DNA of 64,000 nucleotides. Source: Catonia carolina (taxonomy: Eukaryota; Arthropoda; Insecta; Hemiptera; Achilidae). Position 1 is the stretch's first letter. Every line of letters starts with the position of its first letter. The position numbers and the translations under genes were made by a program. The notes beneath the pieces are model-generated. The model ran no database searches, was not told where the DNA came from, and saw only the letters and a list, made by a program, of their open reading frames with translations. Below are positions 1 through 10,975 of the stretch, in pieces. The DNA is taken from assembly GCA_035578175.1 (NCBI GenBank), contig JAQMRL010000001.1:52537553-52601552 (forward strand), written 5' to 3'.

Positions 1-46
1 GAGTTATTACCATTATTGGACACTACTTGTGCCCATATACACTGTG

Positions 47-303
47 GTGAAGTATTATATCTGTATTATATTCCGTTATCGAGAAAACACCATGTGTTTT
101 TTAGCGAAAGTGCATAAGTTAATAATTTCACCACCGTGAACTGTTGAATCTGAAAATTCGTTACTTCACTAATGCGAGTTTTGTTCACTGTCCCCACATT
201 CACAGTGATGAAGTAACGAATCTGCCAGATACGCTACTTCACCATTATTGTTTTCTACGTTCATTTCAGATTCAACACGGTGAAGAAGCGAATCTCGCAA
301 ATA
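47..303. repeat. Array of a GGTGAAGTAGCGAATCTG-like motif in both orientations
   Basis: The motif GGTGAAGTAGCGAATCTG or its complement recurs imperfectly at about 50-69, 129-150, 158-171, 206-224, 226-243 and 265-297. Copies 206-224 and 226-244 lie back to back and form a 19-nt-arm imperfect palindrome with three mismatches. Further copies lie at about 2451-2463, 2508-2537 and 2722-2740. A small ORF across 144-356 is a by-product of this repeat. It may be the internal part of an unrecognised non-autonomous element. Confidence 0.5.
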
Positions 304-360
304 TTTTATTATTCACAACTCTAGTTTTTCATGTAGCTTATTTTATAAGTCACTAAAGTG

Positions 361-859
361 AAGAATAATAAATAAAGTAATGACAAATTAGTATGTTTTA
401 ATGATGTCATAATTGCCTTAACGTTAGTGAACTTTTAATTGCTGTTCTCACGAGCCATAAGACACTTTGTCATGTTTGTTTATTGGTATGCCTATTCCAG
501 AAATTCACCATTCTGATCAACAAAAATAGTATTTATTATGTTTGGAGGTTTACGTCATAGTTCATTAACCATAAAAGCTAAGTAATTTAATCTCCTGGTA
601 AATCAATTTTCATAATTATTTGTCGCATAAATATGTTGTTGTGACCCACGTATTCATTCATTTATTTAACCATTCTCGTTCGATCGAGATCTATTATTGT
701 CAAGTTATTGGCTTTTGTGATTGTTATCATTTTTATACTTTATTCAACTTTATTTTTATAGTTATAGGCCTACTATAGTTTTCGTAGTTACATTTTCATA
801 CTTATTTAATTTTATATTTAATTTTATATTTATTGTTACTGTAGTATTAAGAAGAAAAC
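361..859. other. AT-rich stretch, nothing recognised
   Basis: No ORF, repeat copy or splice-flanked segment stands out. It contains one TAGGCCTA palindrome at 765-772. Confidence 0.5.
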
Positions 860-1174
860 ATGAATATTAAAGAATTTCAATTTTTTCCTAATACGGTATT
901 CAGAAAAATTGATTACAATTCGGAGCAGTTTGATAAATTTGAAGTGAAACTCATACAAGGACAATCTTCACTGTCACGAGTTGTAAAACCGTACAAAAAT
1001 CTCTTGAAAATTTTTACAGCAAAACATAAAGATTTAGTAAAACTTTATAACGAATTAATAATCCTTAAAGCCTACCATGAATTCTATTTCAATTCGCCGT
1101 CAACGACAAATGTTCCTGACAAACTACCAGAAGCTAATGTGCATGAGAAGTCTGAAGTTGAAGATGATTTTTAA
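860..1174 (+). CDS. Uncharacterised 104-codon ORF
   Basis: This ATG-started ORF is not recognised as any family. The product begins MNIKEFQFFPNTVFRKIDYN, is Lys-rich and mostly hydrophilic, with a helix-like middle (VKPYKNLLKIFTAKHKDLVKLYNELI) and an acidic Glu/Asp-rich end (SEVEDDF). No signal peptide or membrane segment is seen. It ends about 140 bp before LINE fragment L1 and lies on the opposite strand to the cadherin gene. In DNA this AT-rich a 104-codon ORF is longer than most chance ORFs nearby but not decisive. It could be a remnant of an uncatalogued mobile element, a small gene, or chance. Confidence 0.25.
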   Translation: MNIKEFQFFPNTVFRKIDYNSEQFDKFEVKLIQGQSSLSRVVKPYKNLLKIFTAKHKDLVKLYNELIILKAYHEFYFNSPSTTNVPDKLPEANVHEKSEVEDDF

Positions 1175-1313
1175 CACAATTTGATGTTCTGCTTTAAAAA
1201 CATTTTGTTAAAGCTATGATTTAATAATTTGATGTTTCTTTAAAATAATTGTAAAAATAGCAGCATATTCTATTAACAATATTGCATTTATGGACTTAAA
1301 ATTTCAGAATCGG

Positions 1314-2432
1314 GACTGGAGTAAAATGTTTAAAACCTTGAAAAGCTAGGAATTACACAATACAAAGAAAGGAAAGTTATCTACGGTCTGTATAAGAAAC
1401 AAATGTCTGTTATGAGAACTGAGGGGTACGAAAAAGAAGCTGCTGTAAAAAAAGGTGTGCAACAAGGATGTTCATTGTCACCAATACTTTTTAACTTCTG
1501 CATAAAAGAGGCTATAAATGAAGTGTAGGAAAAATTTAACACAGGAATAAAAATTCAAGAAGAAACAATAAAACTGCTGAGATTCGCCGATATCGTAGTA
1601 TTAGCCAAGACAAACAGACAAAGAAAGAACTAGAAGAATTAGAGGATATCTTACATAGAATGGATGAGATCCATGAATCTATGAATGAATGGATGGATGA
1701 GATCATGAGAAAGGGTTAATGACAATTAATAAGAACAAAATGAAAGTGTTGTACAGCAGCAACAGTGGTTTAGAAGAGATGGGACATTTAAAAGTAGGCA
1801 ACGAAAACATACAGGAAGTCGGGAAATTTTGTTATCTAGGGAGTAAAATAACAAAGGATTAGAAGCACAAGTGATATAAAAAGTAGGATTGCTCAAGCTA
1901 GAAAGGTCTTTGAAATGAAAAACAGCTTATAAAACAGCAGACTACAAACATTGATTTACAGATTAGAAGAAATTTCTTAAAACACTATGTTTGGAGTGTA
2001 GCATTGTACGGAAGTGAAATGTGGGTGATAGGAGCTGTAGAAAGGAAGGATATAAAAACTTTGGAAATGTGGTGTTACAGGAAAATGTTAAAGATTAGGT
2101 GGGTAGACAAAATAAGTAATTTAGAGGTTCTTAGACGAGTGGATGGAAAAAGAAGTTTATGGAGACATCTTACCAGAAGAAGGGATAGGCTAGTGGGGTA
2201 TATCTTAAGACATCCAAGTATTAGTGTATATCAGTAATGGAGGGTAATATTAAAGGAGTGAATGATACAAGGTGGCAAAGGTTAGAATATTTAAAGCAAA
2301 TTGCAAAAGATGTAGGGTGTTGCAGGTATGTAGATATGAAACGACTTGCGCAAGATCGAACAGCTTGGATAACTGCAGCAAACCAGTTGAGAGACTGATG
2401 ACAAAAAAAGACTAAAAATAATAAAACTTTTA
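1314..2432 (+). pseudogene. LINE fragment L1: dead reverse transcriptase, C-terminal half
   Basis: With several frameshifts and stops, the plus strand reads through the C-terminal half of a non-LTR retrotransposon polymerase. It starts with DWSKMFKTL, then GVQQGCSLSPILFN (RT palm region, about 1456-1497), then RFADIVVLA at about 1580. The family normally has FADD here; one Asp codon is missing, so the active site is destroyed. Next come VGKFCYLGSKITKD, YGSEMWVIG (2004 on), the tail RRRDRLVGYILRHP and YVDMKRLAQDR, then a stop and an A-rich tail. An open piece covers 2004-2237. A second, shorter copy lies at 10552-10975 on the minus strand. The 5' part including the endonuclease is absent. Confidence 0.85.
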
Positions 2433-3924
2433 GTTCATTACTAAACATCTGTGCAGATTCGTCAGTTTATATAGGTAAACCTTTACCAGTAGAACAAAAT
2501 ATTAATTATTCACCATGGTCAACTAGCGAATCTGTGGTTTTTGGTATTGTCAAGCAATTTTTTTAAATTAATAAATTTAATTCATTCATTAAACCATAAC
2601 CAACGTGTTAAACATAAAACGTAAATACAACTTCTGCAAAAAGATAAAAGATTGCATTAAAATCTGATTTTATAAAGATTGGCAAAACTTGTTTTCCTTC
2701 TCCTGAAAAATCGTACTTTTGCAGATTCGCTACTTCACCATTTTTGCGACGATATAGTCTACTAATAACAGCTACCGAGGCAAGAATTTTACAGTTAAAG
2801 AAATTGTTATGGCTATTTAAAATGAGATTTAAAAAATGAATACACGAATTATACAACTAGAGATATTTGAATTTACAGTATGATTAATCAGAGGTAAGGG
2901 AGTACATATTTCGGTCTTCACCGTTAATTTACCACCAATCCTTCAAAAAATTTAACAACACAAGATACTAACGATTGTCATTTTTCACAAGCTAATTCCA
3001 GTTTAAGACCTATTTAGGGATAAGTGAACAACTCCTAAGATAAGGTCAAAAGATCAGTGAAACTAATGGATGATTTTTAACGCATTGTCAAATTCATAAT
3101 AATTTCAAACATATTTAAATATATTAATAAGTTATAACTAAACACATTAACTTCAGCTACAATGTCCATTAAATTAATTTAATGTCACAGATAATATTAA
3201 AATATATTTTAATATTTTGTAATACATTTTCAAAAATTTTATTTTTTGTTTTGATAAAGGTAAACTTCAATGTTAATAACCATCCATTTGAATAAAATGA
3301 TTATTCTAACACGAAACCAATAAAATATTCTTCAGATTGTTATTACTTTCGTCTTTTTAACCTTCAAAAAGTAAACATAAAGGTCTGCAATAGATTAATT
3401 TCAGATGTTCTACCCTAAGGCAGGTCCTTGGTAACAATAAATTATCAATATATATTATGTTACCAGTACTTCGTGGTTTTATGTCTAAAGTTTATCAATA
3501 GTCTATGATATAAAGTACCTTCGTTTTTACTTACTAATAAAGAGAAACTCTAGCAAAACTAAGCAAACAATTTACATTTCTGGTTGAAATAATTAGTCGG
3601 ATATTTTACCATCAATTATTAAGCTTTAAAAGTGATTTGCTTCAACGGATTTTTAAAGTTATGAAGAAAAATATAGACCTATTATTACTATAAGGAGTTA
3701 ACATTTTTGTATATCAGAAATGTTTCATTAGTTCCCGACTGGATATCGAGAATATTTTACTACTCTACCTAAGCATCAATCGTAAACATTTAAGAAATAT
3801 GAGTGAGTAACAAAGCGCTAAACTCTGTACATAAACACAATCTATACAAAAACACCCTGTAAACTAAAAAAATTCAATCTAAGTTAAATTTTAAAGATTT
3901 ATTTATTTATTACTTTATTTTGCC
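2433..3924. other. AT-rich stretch, little recognised
   Basis: It holds three stray copies of the GATTCGCTACTTCACC-type motif (2451-2740). ORFs here are short and featureless. Nothing else was recognised up to the start of repeat R1. Confidence 0.5.
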
Positions 3925-5075
3925 CTGTACGAGTATATAGGGAAGGAAAGTACTATTTTCATATCGATTTATCGAAATGAAATTTTCACAGGAAACACGT
4001 TTTCAGGACCCTGAACCCAAAGATCATATTTTTAGCGATTGGTCTCTGTGAGTGTGTGTATGTGCGCGCGCGCACGTGTGTGTGAAAAAAAAAAATCTCA
4101 AAAACGGAATAGCGTACGAAGTTGAAATTGGAATTGAAATAAGATACCACTAATGGACCCGACATGAACATTTTCATCAAAATTGGTCAAACGGAAGTAA
4201 TCCGTAATTCGTGCGTTTTTTACAAAATCGGCGTCTACAATTTTTTTTGAAATCGTCTCATTGACTTCATTTTTTTGTGCTTTATAAGATAGGATAAGGG
4301 CCATGTTTGCTGAAATTCTTAGGGGAGCTATGGTCTTGTGGTAAAAAATGTTTTCTTTTTTAAATTGTGACCTCAATACGCATTTTTGGGAAAAAATTAT
4401 ATACCTAAATAAAGTTGTCGTAAATTAAAAAAAAACTTTTATTCAAAAATTTTTCTACAACACTGAGTGTAACGTTAATGTGATTTTCTCTATTTTGCTC
4501 ATTAAAATCACTAAAAAATGGGATTTTTTTTAAGATTGCGGCCTTAGTGTTCATTGTACGATAAAAGTGTATATAAGAGAGTTATAGGCAGGCCACGGAA
4601 AAGGTGGCAATGATTATTACCATAAGGATAAAAAAAACAAATGTTATAAGATTGAATTAAATTTATCATTGATAAAATAATAATCAAACTGAATTACATA
4701 TTTAATATTGAGGGAACTGTTTTCTAAAATTATTAATATAAGCTGAATGTGAGTCGGAACAGGCCATGGCCTAATCCCTGTTTGAAAGAAGAAGAAGAAG
4801 AAGTGTATATAATCAAACTTATAGGAAATTTTAAAAAATCTACAACTTTTATTTCAAGGATTATTTTTGTACAGAGCCTAGTTTAGCGTCAATTAGAAAT
4901 TTTCCTTATTAATAAGTCCAAAAGAGGTTGATTTTTATTTTGTTCATTCACTCATGATTAAAATTAGGTAAGGTATTTAATTTTACACAGTTTAATGATT
5001 AAACAGGTTACATTTTTCATTATTCACATTGGTAAGAGAACGTCACGTGAGTGTTCACGCAAATTTTTTTATAAA
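3925..5075 (+). repeat. Dispersed repeat R1, copy 1 (split by an L3 LINE)
   Basis: R1 is a non-coding repeat of about 0.9 kb recognised by self-similarity. Shared landmarks are AGGACCCTGAACCCAAA, TTAGCGATTGGTCTCTG, a GT/CG-rich run, AAACGGAATAGCGTACGAAG, GAACATTTTCATCAAAATTG, AACTTTTATTTCAAG and a 3' end CATTGGTAAGAGAACGTC. Related copies lie at 37695-38565 and 39585-40085, with 3' parts at 28205-28520 and 34175-34390. This copy is interrupted at 4577-4800. Short ORFs at 3986-4376 are by-products. No transposase or terminal inverted repeat was seen, so its class is unknown. Confidence 0.7.
4577..4800 (+). mobile_element. 5'-truncated L3 LINE (GAA tail) inserted in R1
   Basis: The 224-bp insert is flanked by the 12-bp duplication AAGTGTATATAA (4565-4576 and 4801-4812). 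Its 5' end still reads GRPRKRW, the tail of an L3 polymerase, and its 3' end has the L3 signature GAGTCGGAACAGGCC followed by (GAA)n. The R1 copy at about 38285-38300 is uninterrupted at the matching point, which confirms the insertion boundary. Confidence 0.8.
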
Positions 5076-6597
5076 TTAATTCTTTTGTTTCAATTTGTGA
5101 GTCTTTTACTAGCAGGCCTACACATGTCAAAAATAGTTGGGGACTATGGAAGGTAAATTAACTGCTCAAGGGTACTAACACCATAGAACTTTTAGAAACG
5201 CTGTTAAGGAAACAAAATATTTAATGAACATATCTGTAGAAAAATAAAAAAAAATTAAATTCAAGCAATTTCCGAAAATATTTCTGTTACATTTTACATA
5301 AGTTTTAAAACGTTGAAACGTATATTTTTATTGAAAAGTAAGACTTATCAGAGAAACAAAATGTGATTCAAACTAAAAAATAAGGCTTTATAATTAGGTA
5401 ATTCATTTCAAAACTAGTTCAAAATTACCATCTTAAACTTGTGAAAGTGGTTTGGATAACGATGGTATAAAACCAGAAAAAATTAACGGAAATGGACAGG
5501 TCACCTTGGAACAGTGAAGGATGGGGTTCGAAACCAAAGTAGCCAACATAAAATAGCAAAGAAACTGGAAACAGTGTAGTTAATCTTGACAAAACATTGA
5601 TTGAATACGTCCAGTATTAAGGTTGTAAAAAAATAATGTACTGTAATAAAAATCAGGCCATTTTTTAAATAATTTAAACCAACCTTATTAAGAAAAGTTG
5701 TAAATTTGTGTATATTTTACTTCTGAAAAAATATTCAATATTTCACTCCCTTAAAATCCTAATTAACACTAGTTAAATTTATACTTAAAAAATTACTATC
5801 AATATTTAAGAATCAAACAAATATATTTTCTAACCAATTAACTTAAGAAAACGTCTTAATTTGAAACAATATATTTGAATCCGAAGAAAGATCTAATAAA
5901 CTTTAAGTCACATTTTAAAAAATAGGTGTAACCTGATCAAATAACATTCCGTAAAAAGATTGAAAAATACAACAAAACAAAACAATCTGACCTTGGCATT
6001 TGATATACCGTATTATCTTTACAACAAAAAATGTCTTACGATCAGTAAGTGATACTGATTGATTAAGAATAACATTACCAGTAGATTGAAGTAAATTTAA
6101 TATAAAATTACAATAGTGAATTTAAATTTCTGAATTCTTACTGTGAGAATATCAAGCATATGAATACAAGGTTATTTTTTATGTAACCAATAAAAGTAGA
6201 ATCTAAATATACACGTAAAGCAGTCTGCTTTTACTTACATTCCTAAAATAATTTAATGAATTCTTTGGATTTTAAATAATGAACATCAAAATGTAAAATT
6301 TCGGGTTTAAGATTTCAAAAAACGCTGAAACTTACTCATTTTTAAAGTAGTTTCATTTTATTATTGTTACTAAAAAAAAATATTTACAATCAGTCTGGTG
6401 AGTAAATGTTATAAAAGTTAAATAAATATTAGAGAGTAGTCCTTCCGTTGTGATAAACCTCCAACTGCAATAATTGCAATGAGTCTATGTGTGTAATAAA
6501 TAGCCTAGCACAAGTGAAGGCTGATTAGTTCAATTTTTGGTTAAATGACATAAGCGTTCTTTCACATTTATTTATATTTTATTTTTTTAATTTATGA
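5076..6597. other. AT-rich stretch, nothing recognised
   Basis: No convincing ORF, repeat copy or exon was found. One near-TAGGCCTA site lies at about 5113. Confidence 0.5.
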
Positions 6598-6722
6598 ATT
6601 TAAAGTTCCATTAACTACCTGGCCGTTAACGACTACAGTGGAGTAAGTAACTTTAACTGTGGGATTTGACACGTGAAAATTTTCAGACCTGAACGGGAAT
6701 CCAAAACGCTACGGACGCGAGC
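6598..6722 (-). repeat. S1 SINE, degenerate copy
   Basis: It shares the S1 body: a GTTAACGACTACAGT block (from TTAGCGACTACA) and TTTTCAGACCTGAACGGGAA, which matches TTTCCAGACCCTGGCCGGGAA in other copies. The tRNA-like head is poorly preserved. Confidence 0.6.
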
Positions 6723-6839
6723 TTCACATTTATTTAATTGAATGTATTTTTATTTAAATTTTATCCCAGTTTAATATGAGCTTTTTCATTTCATATTTGT
6801 ATAATTTTTTTACAATGGGTCTACAGGATTCACGTTGAG

Positions 6840-7230
6840 TATTAATCGTTCTTCCTTTATTTTATTAATTACAGGGCTCAAATCTTGTTCATTTTTTGAG
6901 ACTGAGTTGCCCTCCTTTCTATTATCCATTTACATACTATTTTCTTATTTTTGTAGATTTTTGGAATCTTTTAAAAGAGAAGATCATTGTCCTGTATTCT
7001 GTTCTATTTTGTATAGTTTCCTAAGGACTTTTCAGCTTCTTGAGATCCTCTTTCACTTTCTCGTTCAATTAGCTTGACTCACCCTCTCTCACTCTCTTCC
7101 ATCCATTCAATCTAGAATTTGCTTAGAAATTCAATGTAATATCACAATTTTACGTGATCAATCCTTTTATAAGCTCAATCTTGTTTTCTTAAATGACGTA
7201 GGGAGTCTTTCTTGGTTTTGGTATAGGCTT
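6840..7230 (-). pseudogene. LINE tail fragment L4
   Basis: The minus strand reads EVKEDLKKLKSP, then FSFKRFQKSTKIRK and an E/R-rich stretch with stops. This matches the ordering seen at the C-terminal tail of the other L4 copies (11385-11690, 28660-29040, 36005-36540). No catalytic RT motif is left. The plus-strand ORF 6835-7077 is its shadow. Assignment rests on a weak, frameshifted protein match. Confidence 0.5.
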
Positions 7231-7626
7231 TCATTGGAACCTGATTTATATTATTGTTCTTTTCCCTTAGCACATCTACAAAGAAATTAAATGCATGAAA
7301 AGTTGCATACGAGTTAAAATTGTATCTTTCCCAACTGACATAACTCAAGAAAATCCGTCAATTGTATATATTTCACTTTTAGTTTTTTAATTACGATTAA
7401 TTTCAAGAGAAAATATATAGTAAAGAAATAAACTATAATTTTTTTTAAAAATCATAAATTTTATTTTATCGTGGGAGAATGAATTGTGGCCAATTCAGAT
7501 CTTACAAATAAATTTTAAAAATACATTATTTTTATTTACTGCGCTATTATAAATTTATATGCAAGATGTAATGTCTTACATAACAAGATGCAAAATATAT
7601 TATAAAAGATTAATAAAATTACTTAC

Positions 7627-7692
7627 GTCCACCTCTGCTTTCTTCAATGTCTAAAATAATATTTGATTGTCCAGTTTCGACTTCGCAGAGTC
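7627..7692 (-). CDS. Cad99C: Cad99C/protocadherin-15-like gene, second coding exon (start of mature protein)
   Basis: This 66-nt minus-strand exon is bounded by a T-rich acceptor ending TTTTAG and the strong donor GGAC/GTAAGT. It starts and ends in phase 1 (2 nt, 21 codons, 1 nt). The codons read LCEVETGQSNIILDIEESRGG. The pattern Cys, then hydrophobic run, then I-E/D-E-E-S-R resembles the start of the first extracellular cadherin repeat of insect Cad99C and vertebrate PCDH15, whose mature ends also carry a Cys followed by IDEESR. Its phase matches the exon at 40496-40392 exactly, which is the main argument that both belong to one gene. The next exon should start with two bases completing a codon; I did not find it between 1 and 7620, so it is probably outside the window. 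The exon could be a chance open stretch, but the splice signals and fit make that unlikely. Confidence 0.66.
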
Positions 7693-8104
7693 CTAAAACA
7701 AAAAAATCACAATAGTGAAAGGTTATACTAACTTAATACAAGTAAAATTGTTTTAAAATATTGCAATTAAAATAATATTATTTAGAGAAGATCTAATTAC
7801 AAAATACTTTTTTCAAAAATTAAAAAATTTTCGACACCTGAGGAATTAATATGATACACCAAAAACGGATGAAAGAAGGAATAATAAAACTATGACGCGT
7901 TACAGTTTTAAGCAAGCTGTAGTAAAACACATAACACCAAGTAACACCATATGATAAAAGTTCCGAGTTAAAAAAATAGTTTTTCATAAACGAATACAGT
8001 TTGAATAGGTTCGCTTATCCGAACCAACTAAAATGCAAAATGTTTCCACAATTAACAACTTTCAAAGGCGATTAAGGAGTAAATAGAGCAGGAATTATTA
8101 TTTT

Positions 8105-8350
8105 AAGAGCTTTTCTTCTTTGTCTCCTGAACCCGGCGGATAGCGGGGATACAATCATGCTCTCTCCATAGCCAGTCTATTTACATCCTCATATCTATCC
8201 TCTTCCATTGCGCCGTCAATATATTCCAGTTTCGGTCTTCCCTCGAGCCACGACCTTCTATCAGCCCATCAACTAGGATGGTGAACTAGGTCGCAGTACA
8301 TGTCCAATCATACTCTTTCTCCCATGCACGTCACTCATTCTTTCACCCAC
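8105..8350 (-). pseudogene. LINE polymerase C-terminal fragment (L6)
   Basis: The minus strand reads RKSMIGHVLRP, then EGRGSRGRPKLEYIDGAMEE and YEDVNRLAMERA before a stop and a GAA-rich end. The order GHVLR, GRP and a family tail is typical for the last about 80 residues of arthropod LINE polymerases. It is a 3' remnant only and is not closely related to the other fragments here. Confidence 0.65.
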
Positions 8351-8377
8351 ATCATATGAACTGGTTGCTTATAATTG

Positions 8378-8618
8378 CATGGCCTTCGGGTCAGCCTAGT
8401 CAGTAAGTAGCTGGTAGAAAGTCGCAGTTATTTGTTAAGTAATGCCGGTTGGGCAAGCGACTTTGTATGGTGACCAGCTGACGGCCATCCGTGATCAAAC
8501 TCTACTGGGGATCCCTGTTCGAACTCAAGCACAATTCACGTCAAATAATACAGCAAAGCAGCGATCAAATTGGGTAGTTTGTCAATAATGTACAGTTCCC
8601 GATACCAAATACAAAGCT
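8378..8618 (+). repeat. Short interspersed repeat R2, copy 1
   Basis: R2 is about 230 bp. Landmarks are AGCTGGTAGAAAGTCGC, ATTTGTTAAGTAA, GCGACTTTGTATGGTGACC, CAAACTCTACTGGGGATCC and GTACAGTTCCCGA, followed by an A-rich tail. Other copies lie at 53330-53550 (plus) and, split by an insertion, 50555-51165 (minus). The tail of this copy is interrupted by a jockey-type LINE at 8619-9148 and resumes after 9149. No coding capacity; it is SINE-like, but no clear tRNA promoter boxes were seen. Confidence 0.75.
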
Positions 8619-9148
8619 TTTTTTTGACACTTTTAATTGAAATTTAGTATCTGTAATTATATTAATACAACAATTTCTAAATGGGAAGCTAATGTTCCAA
8701 AACTTGATTTACTTGAAGGAGCGTGCAGTCATCACCACAGTCCTACAGTTGGCCAAGAAGATCTCTTGGCCAGAGGCGCTTCAAACGTCTGCGCTGAGCA
8801 CCCAGTATCGACCTAGTTTACATGTTTTGTATGAGGGGGTGTCATGTAATTCAAATTTGTCATGCATCGTCTTGTTTAGTTGTTTCGCGACATCAATTAC
8901 TTATGGGATTTTTAATTCTTGTTGGAACATTGAGTTCGTGATGTAAAAGGGGCATAGCGTTATCGTTCGTAGAATCTTGTTCTGAATCGCTTGTATACGT
9001 TTCGTGTGTGTGAAGGCTTAGCAGATCCCCAAAGTTGAACTCCATATGTCCAGATTGGTCTTAAAACTGTCTTGTAAATCGTTAATTTGTGCGACATGTT
9101 TAACTTAGAACGTCTATCGAGTAAGCGTGTATGTGTAACGTGTACGTT
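8619..9148 (-). mobile_element. 5'-truncated jockey-type LINE (J) inserted in the R2 tail
   Basis: The 530-bp insert is flanked by the 14-bp duplication CCAAATACAAAGCT (8605-8618 and 9149-9162). On the minus strand it starts within the polymerase C-terminus (LNMSHKLTIYKTVLRPI, WTYGVQLWGSAKPSHTKRIQ, AIQNKILRTITLCPFYITNS) and ends in a poly(A) tail, seen as T7 next to the left duplication. Stops and frameshifts follow NSMFQQELKIP. These motifs place it in the jockey group. The plus-strand ORF 8692-8946 is a shadow. Confidence 0.85.
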
Positions 9149-9162
9149 CCAAATACAAAGCT

Positions 9163-10551
9163 AAAATAACAAAAAATAATAACTGCATAATACGCTTCTT
9201 ATAACAGGTTCACTAATAAAATTGAGTTTCACAAATAAAATTTTTAAAAAAATTTTTTAAAGTACAAAATAAGTTTTTGATGAATATTTACAGATAAAAA
9301 AACAAATTTGGCAAACTGTTTTTGGCTAACAAAGCGTACAATGTCCAAAAAGCAACAATCGACAAAAAGTTACCATTACATTAATAAAAAGTACATTACC
9401 TATACCGTTTAAATGAAGTAATTAAATTGAATTTTTACTGATATTGTAAATAATACGTATAAAACTGTAAAAAAAATCGCTGTCATAAAGTTTGAAAATT
9501 GCACCGGGTTAACACAAGTACTCATAATTTTTGGATTAATAAACCTCCTGTAATAAATAGGGTTGTCTTCGTGACGCTAGATTTACAATCAGAAGAATGG
9601 TTTTAACAAAAAAAGTAGAGTACTTGAATATAAAATTGCAATAAATGACGATGTAGGCCTAAATAATATGAATATTTTTGTATGAAATGGTCCTAATGAC
9701 AATACAAATGTGACAATGTGACTTAAAATAAATACATAAACTGTAATAATGCAATTTTGTAAGGAATTATTTTCTTCGTTTATAATTCATATGGAATCTA
9801 GTTTTTATAATAGGATTAAAAGTTACATGTAATGAAGAATGTTGGGTAAGATGTAAAGAGAAATATATGTCAGTACTGTGTAAAAATGAAATGAATTAAA
9901 CCAAGATATATTTCTCATCCAATTACTGCAGTTATAATTTAAATTATAATAAATACGAGTACAAAACGATAAATTGCCCGTGCATTCATCGCACGTGAAT
10001 AAACTTTCAATTAGATAATGCAGGTGCATGATACATTAGCCTAATTTTCTATGAAAATTTTGTGATATACTCTGCTTCAAAGTAAATGAATATAAGATAA
10101 AGTGAGGGTGAGAAAGGTGCTTCGCTTCGTGTCGTCTTCACTTTCCCATAACTGCGGTGTGCGCATCCTTTCCTTGACATTAGACCGCTCTCTAGCAAAG
10201 CACAGCGTGAAAGGTTACCAGTGTGCATACACAATTAACCGAACTACTAGCTAGATAAATAATATATAAACCATGCAAACATTTTAGTTTTATTCATAAT
10301 AAGATAAAATATGAAACTCTTAAAATGTAATAAATGCTTTTATAAAATGCAGTACGTGTTCAAGAAGAAAGCAATTATTTTATAAATTTTGTTTCTTCTA
10401 AAGTATTCTTATTTCTACAATAACTATGCATTATATATTTTATCATGAATATTTGCCAGAACAAATGAAATTTTATTTCCACAATAAATAATATAAGAAA
10501 AACCAGTGAATATAGAATACCAGTAGATGGTATCCACTTGAATTTTTTTTT
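9163..10551. other. AT-rich stretch with a small GC-richer island
   Basis: Mostly featureless. At about 10090-10235 base composition becomes noticeably less AT-rich around an 61-codon minus-strand ORF (10049-10234) containing RKGCAHRSYGKVKTTRSEAP. I do not recognise it; it could be an unclassified short repeat. Confidence 0.4.
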
Positions 10552-10975
10552 ATCATCAGTCTCTCGACTGGTTTGATGCAGTTCTCAAAGCTATTCTATC
10601 TTGCGCAAGTCGCTTCATATCTACATACCTGTAACACCCTACAACTTTTGTAATTTGCTTTACATAATCTAATCTTTGCCTCCTCGAACAATTTACTCCC
10701 TCAATATTATCCTCCATTATTGATAGCCCAATACCTGGATGTCTTAAGATATGCCCCACTAGCCTATCCCTTTTTCTGGTCAGATGCTTCCATATACTTC
10801 TTTTTTCATCCACTCACCTAAGAACCTCTTAATTACTTATTTTGTCCACCCACCTAATCTTTAACATTTTCCTATAACACCACATTTCAAAAATTTCTAT
10901 CCTCTTTTTTTCTACAGCCTCTAACATCCATGTTTCACTCCCCTATAATGCGACACTCGACTTAGGTATTTTTTG
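10552..10975 (-). pseudogene. LINE fragment L1, second copy, 3' end
   Basis: Reading on the minus strand gives ALYGSETWMLEAVEKK, IEIFEMWCYRKMLKIRWVD, then an open 85-codon piece (10813-10556) with RKRDRLVGHILRHPG and RYVDMKRLAQDR, a stop and an A-rich tail. It is the same family as 1314-2432 and is truncated just upstream of LYGSE, the usual result of incomplete target-primed reverse transcription. Confidence 0.85.

Noticed and set aside
4040..4085. CpG island or promoter at a GT/CGCGCG run
   Set aside because: It is a simple repeat inside R1; a related run is found in R1 copy 2.
6835..7077. 80-codon plus-strand ORF with hydrophobic stretches as a membrane protein
   Set aside because: Phe/Leu richness follows from being antisense to an A/G-rich LINE tail.
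8692..8946. 84-codon plus-strand ORF
   Set aside because: Antisense to the jockey LINE fragment, whose minus-strand motifs are clear.
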